Positions 15,591-23,759 are shown, counted from the stretch's first letter. The stretch is DNA of 64,000 bases from an uncultured Pelagibacteraceae bacterium (GCA_902614905.1 CACMMN010000001.1:96827-160826), one strand, 5' to 3'. Notes: generated from the letters alone by a model not told the origin. Made by a program: numbers and translations.

Positions 15591-16592
15591 AACTACAATA
15601 TTCAATATTTTCGTTATTAAATCTGCAAACTCTTTACCATTTATTTTTCTAACTTCATCAACATCACTCATTATTTTTAAAATATCTTTCGGATAGTTTG
15701 AAGTTCCTGGTCCACCAAAAATTAAATAGTGATTATTTTTATCTTTAGTTAATAATTTTTTTTTTAGTAAATTTTTCAATTTTCTTAATACAGTTGGCCT
15801 TGGAATACTAGTTAACTCTGAGATTGTCATTGCATTGAGCCCTTGATTTCCATAATCATTAAGTCTTTTAATAAAAGCATCATTATTTTTTGCAAGACTT
15901 TGATTGTCTTTAAGATTTTTTGACATAACTAAATTTTGGTTATAGACACAATTTCCCCATATAGTCCAAGTTTCTACATCTCCAAATATTACTTTCCACC
16001 TGGTAATCAATGGAATTTGATAATCAAAGAAATATTGCCAACATCTAGTAAAGTTTTTTTTTATTTTTTCTTCAATCACATTATTAGGTATTTTACCTTT
16101 AAGTATATTTTCTCTTGTTAAATAATCAGTAAAATGAGATATCACTCTTGATAAATTTCGAATCGAGTCAGTAGGTTTTTGTATTTCTTGACCTCTTCTT
16201 TCTAACATTACTTGTTTTTTATTTTTTTTAATTGCACCATCTTTTTCTAATTCCATCATTTTTCTTCTTGTGGTTTCTTTAGAAATATTAAGTTCTCTAG
16301 ATAAATCAATTATATTAATTTTTGGAATTTCAAATTTATCTTTTGAGTAAAATTCATCAAACGAATTAACAACGAAATGGTCGTTGTAACCTTTAAATGC
16401 TTTATTAATTAAATATATTAAAATTATATATTTATCGAAATCTTTAAATCTTGTAAATGCTGCTGTAAGCCACTGTTGTTGAAAAAAATAAATTTCTGTG
16501 ATCAAGAGATCATGATATTTCTTAAATACATTAAAACTATCGTCTGTTTGTATTTTTGATGAAAATTTTATTTCTTTATTTACAACCGACAT
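15585..16592 (-). CDS. Transcriptional regulator with two helix-turn-helix motifs
   Basis: From the ATG at 16592 the product has 335 residues; the track start at 16643 uses TTG and adds 17 poorly coding-like residues, so I prefer 16592. Two HTH motifs are visible: IDLSRELNISKETTRRKMMELEKDG in the first half and TISELTSIPRPTVLRKLKNLLKKKLL near the C-terminus, both with winged-helix-like followers. The middle part is helical and aromatic-rich with no recognised ligand domain. A 12-bp-arm inverted repeat covers the start codon, suggesting autoregulation. It is divergent from a BASS-family transporter that it may control. No named family recognised. Confidence 0.7.
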   Translation of the reverse strand: MSVVNKEIKFSSKIQTDDSFNVFKKYHDLLITEIYFFQQQWLTAAFTRFKDFDKYIILIYLINKAFKGYNDHFVVNSFDEFYSKDKFEIPKINIIDLSRELNISKETTRRKMMELEKDGAIKKNKKQVMLERRGQEIQKPTDSIRNLSRVISHFTDYLTRENILKGKIPNNVIEEKIKKNFTRCWQYFFDYQIPLITRWKVIFGDVETWTIWGNCVYNQNLVMSKNLKDNQSLAKNNDAFIKRLNDYGNQGLNAMTISELTSIPRPTVLRKLKNLLKKKLLTKDKNNHYLIFGGPGTSNYPKDILKIMSDVDEVRKINGKEFADLITKILNIVVL

Positions 16593-16605
16593 TGGTTGTA
16601 AATAA
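16576..16605. promoter_or_regulatory. 12-bp-arm inverted repeat over the start codon of the double-HTH regulator
   Basis: TTATTTACAACC (16576-16587), six bases, and GGTTGTAAATAA (16594-16605) are perfectly complementary. The regulator ATG (CAT at 16590-16592 on the plus strand) lies in the six-base centre. As DNA it would be a good operator for a dimeric HTH protein; as RNA it would be a hairpin with AUG in the loop. Confidence 0.6.
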
Positions 16606-16693
16606 TATGAAAAAAAGTGATAATTCAAGAATAAATCGATCAAATATTTGTTGAAATTTATTTTAATTACTTCATAAACCTCTTGAGGGAATA

Positions 16694-17548
16694 GTGGAAT
16701 TTGTAAAAAACGTTGGACCCATTGGCATGATATTCATCATGTTTTCACTTGGTTTAAATTTAACAGCTAAAGATTTTTTAGAAGTTGTTGAAAAACCTAA
16801 AAACTTAATAATTGCCCTAATTTGTCAGATGTTAATTCTTCCAGTAATTGGAATTATTATTATTTCCTTTTTCCCAATGCAGGCTGAATTTCAATTAGGT
16901 GTATTTTTATTATTAATATTGCCTTCTGCTGTAATGTCTAATTATGCAACAAAATTAGTTAAAGGTAATGTTGCTTTGTCTATAACCATAACCTCTTTTT
17001 GTGCTCTGGTATCTTTTATATCTATTCCTATATTTTTAAAAATTTACTCATCATTTTTTAAAGATGTTGAATTTGATTTAAATTTATTAAAGTTTTCAGT
17101 TAGAATGTTTCTTTTTATAGCCTTGCCTACATTTGTAGGAATTTTGGTAAGAGGAAATTTTAAAAAATTTTCAGAGCAGAATAACTTAAGATTTGATAGG
17201 TCCGCTTTTTTCTTATTTATTTTGATAGTTATTATTGCAATATTTACAGAGAGAAATAATCTTGGAGGATACTTTGCAGATGTTGGTGCGATATCGTTTG
17301 TTGTAATTGTATCTATTTTAACATCTGTTTACTTAGTCACAAGATTTACTTTAAAGGAAGTCAGAATTCAAAGAACAATTATGATCGAAGCTATGCTACA
17401 AAATGGTGCTATGGGATTAATCGTGGGAGCTCAATTATTTCATGAACTTGAGTATATGACACCAATTGCTGTTTATGCTCTAATTCAATATGTGGCATTG
17501 ATGTTTTACATAGGTAATATAAACATAAATAGGTTATCTAAAGCCTAG
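16694..17548 (+). CDS. Bile acid:sodium symporter (BASS/SBF) family transporter
   Basis: 284-residue integral membrane protein with about eight to nine hydrophobic segments. The opening GPIGMIFIMFSLGLNLTAKDF and the conserved LLILPSAVMSNYATKLVKGNVALSITIT and EAMLQNGAMGLIVGAQL segments are typical of the SBF family of sodium-coupled organic anion (or pantoate/2-keto acid) importers. The start is GTG at 16694 preceded by GAGGGAATA. A TTGAAA-16-CATAAA promoter at 16651-16678 fits. It is divergent from the double-HTH regulator and overlaps the next gene by one base. Substrate unknown. Confidence 0.82.
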   Translation: MEFVKNVGPIGMIFIMFSLGLNLTAKDFLEVVEKPKNLIIALICQMLILPVIGIIIISFFPMQAEFQLGVFLLLILPSAVMSNYATKLVKGNVALSITITSFCALVSFISIPIFLKIYSSFFKDVEFDLNLLKFSVRMFLFIALPTFVGILVRGNFKKFSEQNNLRFDRSAFFLFILIVIIAIFTERNNLGGYFADVGAISFVVIVSILTSVYLVTRFTLKEVRIQRTIMIEAMLQNGAMGLIVGAQLFHELEYMTPIAVYALIQYVALMFYIGNININRLSKA

Positions 17549-17967
17549 TGAAAAAATTATTTTTTATTTTATCAATATTCATAACTATTAATCATAATAA
17601 TGCTTATGCGAATCTGGACTCTTTTACCTGTGAAAATCTTTTAACAAAAAATAAGGCATTCATCGTTTATGGAAAAAATTTTGCGAAAGAAGAGATGTCA
17701 CCAAATATTTGGCTTTTTTTTCAAAAAATTAAATTAGATAAAAATAATTTAAACATAATAAGTGTTGATGATGAGAAAAGTATAAGAGAGTGGCAAATAG
17801 ACTTAGTCTCTGGAAAAGCTACATTAACACCAATGTTTGATCCTTCTTCTAATTGGTTATGCCTTGATACAGAAAAACAATTAGCGGCACTAAATGATTT
17901 GTATAAAAGTGGAGCTTTAAGTGGATACGAGTTTGAAAAAGCAAAAAAAAAATTGTTAAACAATTAA
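17548..17967 (+). CDS. Secreted small protein with C-terminal SHOCT-like helix pair
   Basis: 139 residues starting at a GTG that overlaps the TAG of the transporter gene by one base, so it is translationally coupled. The N-terminus is a signal peptide (MKKLFFILSIFITINHNNAYA). The C-terminus AALNDLYKSGALSGYEFEKAKK fits the SHOCT motif (short helical domain, L..L...G.It..EF...K..LL). Two cysteines (FTCENLL, NWLCLD) could pair in the periplasm. Function unknown; the coupling suggests an accessory role for the transporter. Confidence 0.65.
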   Translation: MKKLFFILSIFITINHNNAYANLDSFTCENLLTKNKAFIVYGKNFAKEEMSPNIWLFFQKIKLDKNNLNIISVDDEKSIREWQIDLVSGKATLTPMFDPSSNWLCLDTEKQLAALNDLYKSGALSGYEFEKAKKKLLNN

Positions 17968-18001
17968 TCGTTCAACTATAATACTACTCTTAAAATTATT
18001 T

Positions 18002-18988
18002 ATGAAAATTTTACTTATACATTCAGAGGGTAATCAGACACATATAAATGATTTTATGAGTGATCTTTTGCTACATGGCTTAAGACAACTTTATGGGTCT
18101 GAAGTAATAGACTACCCGGGTTGTTGGTACATGTACTCTGACGAAATTACGAATAGAAAATACGATATAAATAAAATATGGGGCAAAGGCTTTACAATCA
18201 ATAGAACATTAAAAAATTACAATTCAATCGATAGGACTGATATACAAAAAAAAATACAAGAAAAATATTTTGATCTTATTATATATGGTTCTATAAGAAG
18301 ATCAGATCAGTTTGTTGATGATGTTATCAAATATAACAACAAAGTTATTTTTATAGACGGAGAGGATGATAACATTATTGATGAAAGATACACTAAATCA
18401 GGTCTATATTTTAAGAGAGAATTATTAGAAGATAGAAATAATGTAATACCTATAAGTTTTGCAATACCAAAAGAAAAAATATTAAAAAATATTAGTGAAA
18501 AACCAACTAATTTACTAGCACCATTAATTCCTGGTCGTCTCAGCACTTATATATATGACGATGAAAAAACATATTATAATATGTATTCAAACAGTATTTT
18601 TGCAATTACAAACAAAAAATTAGGCTGGGATTGTTTGAGGCATTACGAAATTTTGATGAATGGCTGTATTCCTTTATTTTTTAATATAAAAGATTGCCCC
18701 AAATTAATACTTAAAACATTACCTAAGGAAAGACTATCAGAAATATATTCCAATTTTCATAACGTTTTGTCACTTTATTCTCCCTTTAAAATTTATAAGA
18801 AAAAATTTTTATCTTTTAAAAAAATATTCTCTTATATTCCAAATATGCTTAAAGATAAGAATGCTAACTCATTTATGAAAACAAACTCCAATGTATTAGA
18901 AATTAAAAATGAATTATTAAATTTTACTAAACAAAATCTTACAACAGAAATCCTAGCAAAATATGTGCTAAGTAAAAAAAAATTGTAA
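18002..18988 (+). CDS. Probable glycosyltransferase (exostosin-like)
   Basis: 328 residues with an N-terminal MKILLIHSEGNQTHINDF beta strand-loop and a C-terminal segment KKLGWDCLRHYEILMNGCIPLFF that resembles the donor-binding part of exostosin/GT47 and related GT-B transferases, where a conserved acidic residue follows the tract. No signal peptide or membrane helix is evident. It precedes the tRNA gene by about 50 bp and lies a few kb from the dTDP-rhamnose operon, consistent with surface polysaccharide work. The family call is by weak similarity; a non-catalytic surface-sugar protein is possible. Confidence 0.5.
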   Translation: MKILLIHSEGNQTHINDFMSDLLLHGLRQLYGSEVIDYPGCWYMYSDEITNRKYDINKIWGKGFTINRTLKNYNSIDRTDIQKKIQEKYFDLIIYGSIRRSDQFVDDVIKYNNKVIFIDGEDDNIIDERYTKSGLYFKRELLEDRNNVIPISFAIPKEKILKNISEKPTNLLAPLIPGRLSTYIYDDEKTYYNMYSNSIFAITNKKLGWDCLRHYEILMNGCIPLFFNIKDCPKLILKTLPKERLSEIYSNFHNVLSLYSPFKIYKKKFLSFKKIFSYIPNMLKDKNANSFMKTNSNVLEIKNELLNFTKQNLTTEILAKYVLSKKKL

Positions 18989-18996
18989 TTTCTTAT

Positions 18997-19024
18997 TTGA
19001 AACAAAAAATAAAAGTAGTATAAA
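18997..19024 (+). promoter_or_regulatory. Promoter of the tRNA(CAT) gene
   Basis: TTGAAA (18997-19002), a 16-bp spacer and TATAAA (19019-19024) lie so that transcription would start about 10 bases before the tRNA 5' end, as expected for a tRNA gene. Confidence 0.55.
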
Positions 19025-19040
19025 TCAGTGTGAATTTAAT

Positions 19041-19117
19041 GGCGGGGTAGCTCAGTTGGTTAGAGCGCGGGACTCATAAGCCCGAGGTCAGTGGTTCGAT
19101 CCCACTTCCCGCTACCA
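19041..19117 (+). tRNA. tRNA with CAT anticodon, probably elongator tRNA-Met
   Basis: 77 bases with encoded CCA. Acceptor arms GGCGGGG and TCCCGCT pair with two G-U pairs, D arm GCTC/GAGC, anticodon loop CTCATAA (CAT), T arm AGTGG-TTCGATC-CCACT, discriminator A. The acceptor stem and TTGGTTA D-loop are those of elongator tRNA-Met rather than the initiator (no C1-A72 mismatch, no GGG/CCC run in the anticodon stem base). tRNA-Ile2 with a modified C34 is the alternative. The top pair of the anticodon stem (A31-G39) is mismatched as read. Confidence 0.9.
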
Positions 19118-19119
19118 AA

Positions 19120-19566
19120 TTAGTGACAAGCTATATTATATTTTTTTAATCTCCAATAATTGTATGGCCAAGGTGTTAAAAAACCAACGATCAACATTAT
19201 TGGTATTACCCACCAAGTTAGTATTGCTCCACCAGTAAGTAGATAATCAGTTAAATTCATTGTAACTTCCATACTAATCATAGAAATAAAGCTCATCCCC
19301 AACGCTGTCTTTAAAGCATTAGAAAATTTAAAATTTTGTCTTAATAAAATTATAGTTTCTAAAATAATACTTGTTATTAAACCATTTATGATTGCAAGTG
19401 TCATAATGCCTAGGACAGGGAATGGTATTTTTGTAATTTGAAAAAATAATATTGTTCCAAAGTCACCAATTGCACAACCAAGTAAACACCATGCAGTGTT
19501 CTTTGCGCTTCTATTCCAAGTGTGCTTGCATGCCCAATGGAAACTCGATACTGATGTTTTTTGCAT
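19120..19566 (-). CDS. DUF4396-like membrane protein next to a cupredoxin
   Basis: 148 residues with about four membrane segments. The N-terminal HWACKHTWNRSAKNTAWCLLGCAIGDFG and the later SMISMEVTMNLTDYLLTGG match the pattern I associate with DUF4396 proteins, which carry conserved His/Cys/Met residues and are found next to copper proteins. It lies 3 bp downstream of the cupredoxin gene on the same strand and ends 2 bp from the convergent tRNA. A role in copper handling is inferred from the residues and the neighbour only. Confidence 0.6.
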   Translation of the reverse strand: MQKTSVSSFHWACKHTWNRSAKNTAWCLLGCAIGDFGTILFFQITKIPFPVLGIMTLAIINGLITSIILETIILLRQNFKFSNALKTALGMSFISMISMEVTMNLTDYLLTGGAILTWWVIPIMLIVGFLTPWPYNYWRLKKYNIACH

Positions 19567-19569
19567 TAA

Positions 19570-20073
19570 TTATTTTATATCAACTTTGGCAATCATACCA
19601 ACTTGATAGTGTCCAGGAACATTACACGCAATCTCAATATTCATTGCATTTTCAAATTTCCAAACAATGTCACCTTTTTCTTTAGGTTCAAGTAAAACAC
19701 TATTACTATGAGAATGACCCATTGACTTATCCATTTTAGCCATTTTTTTCATTTTATCTTTATCAATTGAGTCTGCTAATAAAATTTCGTTTTCAACCAT
19801 TTTTTCCATCTCTGGCTGATGTTTTTTGTGCATCATTGCATTAGCTATATTAAATTCATGAACTAATTCTCCCGCATTGACAACTTCAAATTTAATCGTT
19901 TCACCGGATTTTATGTTAAAGTTATTAGGTTCATAATAATTATCATACATTATAACTTTAATGGTACGATTAACCTCTTCGGACTTACCCAAGGTACCAA
20001 TCATCATATTTTTGTCAGCATACGATTTATAAGAAAATATTATAAACACTAATGTTAAAAATATCTTAAACAT
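19570..20073 (-). CDS. Exported cupredoxin (plastocyanin/azurin-fold) with Met/His-rich loop
   Basis: 167 residues with a signal peptide (MFKIFLTLVFIIFSYKSYA). The cupredoxin core shows VIMYDNYYEPNNFNIKSGE, the first copper ligand in ELVHEFN, and the C-terminal cluster IACNVPGHYQVGM with Cys, His and Met ligands. Between them is a long insert rich in Met, His and Lys (MMHKKHQPEMEKM ... MKKMAKMDKSMGHSHS), unlike compact plastocyanins and suited to binding extra copper. It forms a two-gene unit with the DUF4396-like gene. Periplasmic electron carrier or copper carrier; which one cannot be decided. Confidence 0.82.
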   Translation of the reverse strand: MFKIFLTLVFIIFSYKSYADKNMMIGTLGKSEEVNRTIKVIMYDNYYEPNNFNIKSGETIKFEVVNAGELVHEFNIANAMMHKKHQPEMEKMVENEILLADSIDKDKMKKMAKMDKSMGHSHSNSVLLEPKEKGDIVWKFENAMNIEIACNVPGHYQVGMIAKVDIK

Positions 20074-20159
20074 ATAACCTACTGTAATTCAAAAATAATG
20101 ATTTAAAAGCAGTTTTTTTGACACATTGCAATTTTCCAAATTTTGGGAAAGTATATAAA

Positions 20160-20558
20160 ATGTTTAAAAAATACTTATATTTATTTATTATCCAACTTTT
20201 TATTATTAATCCATCAATTTCTATGGAAAAAGAAACTACTTTCGATAAAAAGTTGTTTGATAAAGCACAATCTGAAGGAAAAATTGTTATAATAAGTTCT
20301 TGGATTGAATATTGTTCTTCATGCGCTAGTCAAATGAGAGTTTTGAATCAAGCTAAAAATGAGGGAAAATTATTAGATGTTAATTTTCAGAATATTGAAT
20401 ATTTTTCTTTTGATGTGACAAACAAAGAAATTGCTGAATTATTTAATGTCAAATTTCAGACTACATTATTAATTTTTAAAGATAATAAAGAAGTTTATAG
20501 GAGTTTAGGTGAGACAACAGAAGATTTGATTTACCAAGCTTTAAAAAAAACAATCTAA
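20160..20558 (+). CDS. Exported thioredoxin-fold protein with CSSC active site
   Basis: I use the ATG at 20160 (132 residues), because it begins a good signal peptide (MFKKYLYLFIIQLFIINPSIS); the track start at 20118 is a TTG in front of it. The mature part is a thioredoxin-like domain of the DsbD C-terminal type: SSWIEYCSSCASQMRVLNQ with the redox pair CSSC, then YFSFDVTNKEIAELFNVKFQTTLLIF, where the usual cis-proline is replaced (Q-T-T). It is divergent from the cupredoxin gene and may act with it in periplasmic thiol/copper chemistry. Confidence 0.7.
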   Translation: MFKKYLYLFIIQLFIINPSISMEKETTFDKKLFDKAQSEGKIVIISSWIEYCSSCASQMRVLNQAKNEGKLLDVNFQNIEYFSFDVTNKEIAELFNVKFQTTLLIFKDNKEVYRSLGETTEDLIYQALKKTI

Positions 20559-20560
20559 AA

Positions 20561-21265
20561 CTATATCAATTTTCTAAATTTACTAACATTCATTTTAGAA
20601 TTAAGTGGTAATGAATTTGTAATTAATTTATCTTTTTTAATATTTTTATTATATTTCTTAGCAAACTTATAAACACTTTGAGACTTTCCACCTATATTAA
20701 TGATGCCCTTTTTATTAATAAGTTTGAAAAAAACTTTGGCTAAATCTTCATGAAACATAAAGTTTGTTTCTAAGTTTGTAAAAGCTTTTTTGTATAAGAA
20801 GGGTTTTTCAGTCATACATATTCTTAATATCAAAGAATTTTTATACATTTGTACTGCTGCTTCTCCCCCAAGCTTTGACCATGCATAGTTATTAAATGGT
20901 AGCACTGCACTCTTCTCATTATAATAACCTTTTTCGGCTGGATAAACGTAATTAGATGAAAAATAAATCAACTTAATATTTTTTTCACTACATGCTTTAA
21001 CGACATTACAGGTTCCAATTATATTAGTTTCTATACTATTTATAATATTTCTATCATGAATATTCATAGGCCTTGATAAAGCAGCAGTATGAACAAAATA
21101 TTTTGGGTTAAGTTTTGATATGTATTTTTTAATACTTTTATAATTTTTTATATCTAGTTGATTTGATGTTGGATATAAAATTTCCTTATTTTGATGTATT
21201 CTTCTGAAAACCTTACCAAATTTACCTGAGCCACCTGTAAAAATTATTTTATCTTTTTTTTTCAT
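20561..21265 (-). CDS. RmlD-like NAD(P)-dependent sugar reductase/epimerase (short SDR)
   Basis: 234-residue extended SDR. Rossmann motif FTGGSGKFGKVF (about 9-20), LNPKYFVHTAALSRP, and catalytic Y-x3-K in NNYAWSKLGGEAA. The fourth gene of the rhamnose-nucleotide cluster, so it most likely reduces dTDP-4-keto-rhamnose (RmlD step), but it is about 50 residues shorter than typical RmlD and an alternative deoxysugar (for example a different 4-reductase product) is possible. It overlaps the rmlC-like gene by 17 bp. Confidence 0.7.
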   Translation of the reverse strand: MKKKDKIIFTGGSGKFGKVFRRIHQNKEILYPTSNQLDIKNYKSIKKYISKLNPKYFVHTAALSRPMNIHDRNIINSIETNIIGTCNVVKACSEKNIKLIYFSSNYVYPAEKGYYNEKSAVLPFNNYAWSKLGGEAAVQMYKNSLILRICMTEKPFLYKKAFTNLETNFMFHEDLAKVFFKLINKKGIINIGGKSQSVYKFAKKYNKNIKKDKLITNSLPLNSKMNVSKFRKLI

Positions 21266-21788
21266 TAAAATTTTTAATAAATTGAGTAATCTTTTGTGCT
21301 TTTCTATCTTTTGCTGATAATATTGGTTTTTTTATTCCCCATTTAATATTTAAATCTTTATCATTCCATATTATTGATACTTCATTTGCTTTATCTCTAT
21401 AATTTGTACAAGTGTACAAAATTATATTTTCTTTATCTAATCCGAGAAGCCCATGAGCAAAACCCTTTGGTACAAAAAAAGATTTGCAGTTTGTATCACT
21501 TAAAATTATTTTATGATACTTACCAAATGTTTTAGAATTTGTTCTTAAATCGACAGCTACATCTAAAATTTTTCCTTTTAGAACTGTAATTAATTTGTCT
21601 TGGGAATTTTTTTTTTGCAAATGTAATCCACGTAGAACATTTTTTTTTGATTTTGAAACTATAGTAAATATATTATTTTTATTAAAATAGTTTCGTTTAA
21701 ATACTTCTCTCAACCAACCTCTGGTGTCACTAAATTTTTTTCCTTTTAAAATATAAAGATCTTTAATATGAGTTCTAATTTTTCTCAT
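21249..21788 (-). CDS. rfbC: dTDP-4-dehydrorhamnose 3,5-epimerase
   Basis: 179-residue cupin-fold epimerase. RGLHLQKKNSQDKLI contains the catalytic His and substrate-binding residues, VAVDLRTNSKTFGKY and SFFVPKGFAHGLLGL are the standard motifs, and the last part WGIKKPILSAKDRKAQ is the conserved RmlC tail. It epimerises C3 and C5 of dTDP-4-keto-6-deoxyglucose. Third of four genes in the operon; 5 bp after rfbA and overlapping the RmlD-like gene. Confidence 0.9.
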   Translation of the reverse strand: MRKIRTHIKDLYILKGKKFSDTRGWLREVFKRNYFNKNNIFTIVSKSKKNVLRGLHLQKKNSQDKLITVLKGKILDVAVDLRTNSKTFGKYHKIILSDTNCKSFFVPKGFAHGLLGLDKENIILYTCTNYRDKANEVSIIWNDKDLNIKWGIKKPILSAKDRKAQKITQFIKNFNEKKR

Positions 21789-21793
21789 AAAAA

Positions 21794-22660
21794 CTAAATA
21801 AATTTTCTTAGATAATTTGAGTATTCACACTTTCCATAAAATTCAATTGATTTTAAAATTTGCTTTTTTGTGATCCATCTATTGTTTAATGCTATCTCCT
21901 CTAGACAAGCAATTTTAAATCCCTGTCTATTTTCAATTGCTGACACAAATGCACTTGTTTTATAAAAATCTTCTATTGATCCTGTATCTAACCAAGCACC
22001 CCCACGACCCAGAATATCTGATTTAAGTTGTTTTTTTTTACAATATATATTTAATAAATCTGTTATTTCTAACTCCTTCCTTTTTGAAGGCTTAAGTTTT
22101 TTCGCGTATTCAACAACCTTTTTATCAAAAAAATACAATCCAGTGATCGCAAGGTCTGAAATAAATTTTTTTGGTTTTTCTTTTAGTAATTTGATAGCTC
22201 CATTTTTGTTAACTTTTGCAACACCATATAATTCTGGTTTAATTACCTTGTGAAGAATAACTTTTGCACCTTTATTTAATTTTGTACAATTTAAAAGTTT
22301 AGATGATAAATTTTGCCCATAAAAAAAATTGTCACCAAGTATTAAAGCAACATTTTGATTATTTATAAATTTTTCTCCTATCAAAAAAGCATCGGGTAAT
22401 CCCCTTGGATAATTTTGTTCTTTATAAGTAATTTTAATTCCTAAATTGTCACCATTAGGTAATATTTTTTTGTATTGATTTAACTGGCCCTTGTTGACTA
22501 TTATTAGTATATCTTTGATTTTAGATAACATTAAAATAGATAATGGATAAAAAATCAAAGGTTTATCATAGATAGGTAATAATTGTTTATTTACTGCTTT
22601 AGTTAATGGGCTCATTCTAGTTCCCTTACCACCTGCGAGAATTATTGCTTTTTTAATCAT
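21794..22660 (-). CDS. rfbA: Glucose-1-phosphate thymidylyltransferase
   Basis: 288 residues. Nucleotidyltransferase motif ILAGGKGTRMSPLTKAVNKQ with the signature arginine and lysine, YDKPLIFYPLSILM, GDNFFYGQ, and EITDLLNIYCKK near the C-terminus are typical of RmlA. It makes dTDP-glucose from glucose-1-phosphate and dTTP, the first step of dTDP-rhamnose synthesis. Its start overlaps the rfbB end by 4 bp. Confidence 0.93.
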   Translation of the reverse strand: MIKKAIILAGGKGTRMSPLTKAVNKQLLPIYDKPLIFYPLSILMLSKIKDILIIVNKGQLNQYKKILPNGDNLGIKITYKEQNYPRGLPDAFLIGEKFINNQNVALILGDNFFYGQNLSSKLLNCTKLNKGAKVILHKVIKPELYGVAKVNKNGAIKLLKEKPKKFISDLAITGLYFFDKKVVEYAKKLKPSKRKELEITDLLNIYCKKKQLKSDILGRGGAWLDTGSIEDFYKTSAFVSAIENRQGFKIACLEEIALNNRWITKKQILKSIEFYGKCEYSNYLRKFI

Positions 22661-23682
22661 CTAATTGAGCCTAATCTTTTTCTGATATCTCTTTTTTTTA
22701 ATGAAGTATAGTAATTCTTATTATTTAAATACCAATCGAAAGTATTTTTAAGACCATTTTTAAGACTTGTTTTCGACCTCCACTTTAATTTTTTATATAT
22801 CTTGTTACTGTTTAACGCGTATCTGAAATCATGGCCTGGTCTGTCTTTTACAAAAATAATTTTAACTTTATTTCCTAATTTAATTTGTTTTTTAGCTATA
22901 TTTAATAATTGCTTCGCAATATCAATATTTCTAAAGTTTAAATTCGAACCTATATTATAAAATTCGCCAACCTTTCCGTTCTTATATACTTTAAACAAAG
23001 CCTCACAATGGTCTTTCACAAATATCCATTCTCTAGAATTTTTCCCTCTTGCGTACAAAGGTAACGGAAGGTTATGAATTATATTATAAATTAATTTAGG
23101 AATTAATTTTTCTGGATGTTGATTTGGACCATAATTATTAGAACAATTTGTTACTATACCATTTAATTTATATGTTCTTATATATGAATATACTAAGTGA
23201 TCTGAAGATGCTTTTGATGCTGCATATGGTGAACTAGGTTTGTATGCGTCTGTTTCTTTACTCCTACCACTCAATACATCACCAAAAACTTCATCCGTTG
23301 AAATGTGAATAAACTTAGATTTTTTATTTTTTTTTTGAAATTCTCTAAAAATTTCTAAAAGATTATAAACACCAAAAATATTACTTTTAATAAATTGATC
23401 TGGGTTATCAATTGATCTATCAACGTGTGTTTCAGCAGCTAAATTAAATATGGCAGATGGTTTATATTTATCAAAAATAGTTTTTATTTTTTTTTTATTA
23501 CTAATGTCTAATTTATAAAATTTATAATTTGGTAAATTGCGAAACCTTTTTGTGTTATAGAAATTTGAAGCGTAATTTGCCTTATCAACATTTACTACAA
23601 AGTATTTTTTTTTAATTAATGTTTCAATAAGATTGCTACCAATAAAGCCAAGTCCACCAGTTATAATAATATTTTTGTTCAT
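22657..23682 (-). CDS. rfbB: dTDP-glucose 4,6-dehydratase
   Basis: 341-residue extended SDR. NAD motif ITGGLGFIGSNLIETL (about 7-22), STDEVFGD with the active-site Asp-Glu pair, YAASKASSDHLV with the catalytic Y-x3-K, and NNYGPNQHPEKLIP are all RmlB landmarks. Leads the minus-strand rhamnose operon (rfbB-A-C-D-like); the promoter must lie in the 77-bp divergent gap toward the glycosyltransferase gene at 23760. The C-terminal ~25 residues (SLKKRDIRKRLGSIR) are lysine/arginine-rich. Confidence 0.93.
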   Translation of the reverse strand: MNKNIIITGGLGFIGSNLIETLIKKKYFVVNVDKANYASNFYNTKRFRNLPNYKFYKLDISNKKKIKTIFDKYKPSAIFNLAAETHVDRSIDNPDQFIKSNIFGVYNLLEIFREFQKKNKKSKFIHISTDEVFGDVLSGRSKETDAYKPSSPYAASKASSDHLVYSYIRTYKLNGIVTNCSNNYGPNQHPEKLIPKLIYNIIHNLPLPLYARGKNSREWIFVKDHCEALFKVYKNGKVGEFYNIGSNLNFRNIDIAKQLLNIAKKQIKLGNKVKIIFVKDRPGHDFRYALNSNKIYKKLKWRSKTSLKNGLKNTFDWYLNNKNYYTSLKKRDIRKRLGSIR

Positions 23683-23759
23683 TAAAAATTTATGTATAAT
23701 GAGTTATATTTAATATATTAAATTAATATTTATATAAATTTAATTTTAATGGCAAAAAT

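Noticed and set aside
19041-19140. Possible attachment site at the tRNA 3' end
   Set aside because: No integrase, no second copy of the tRNA 3' end was noticed, and the adjacent gene ends 2 bp away in the opposite direction.
20561-21265. RmlD-like gene as a truncated pseudogene
   Set aside because: It is short but keeps the cofactor motif, Y-x3-K site and overlapping operon context with no internal stop, so it is annotated as an intact gene.
23708-23723. 16-bp perfect palindrome ATTTAATATATTAAAT between rfbB and the GT2 gene
   Set aside because: It is made of A and T only in a very A+T-rich divergent promoter region, so it carries little information; not reported as an operator.
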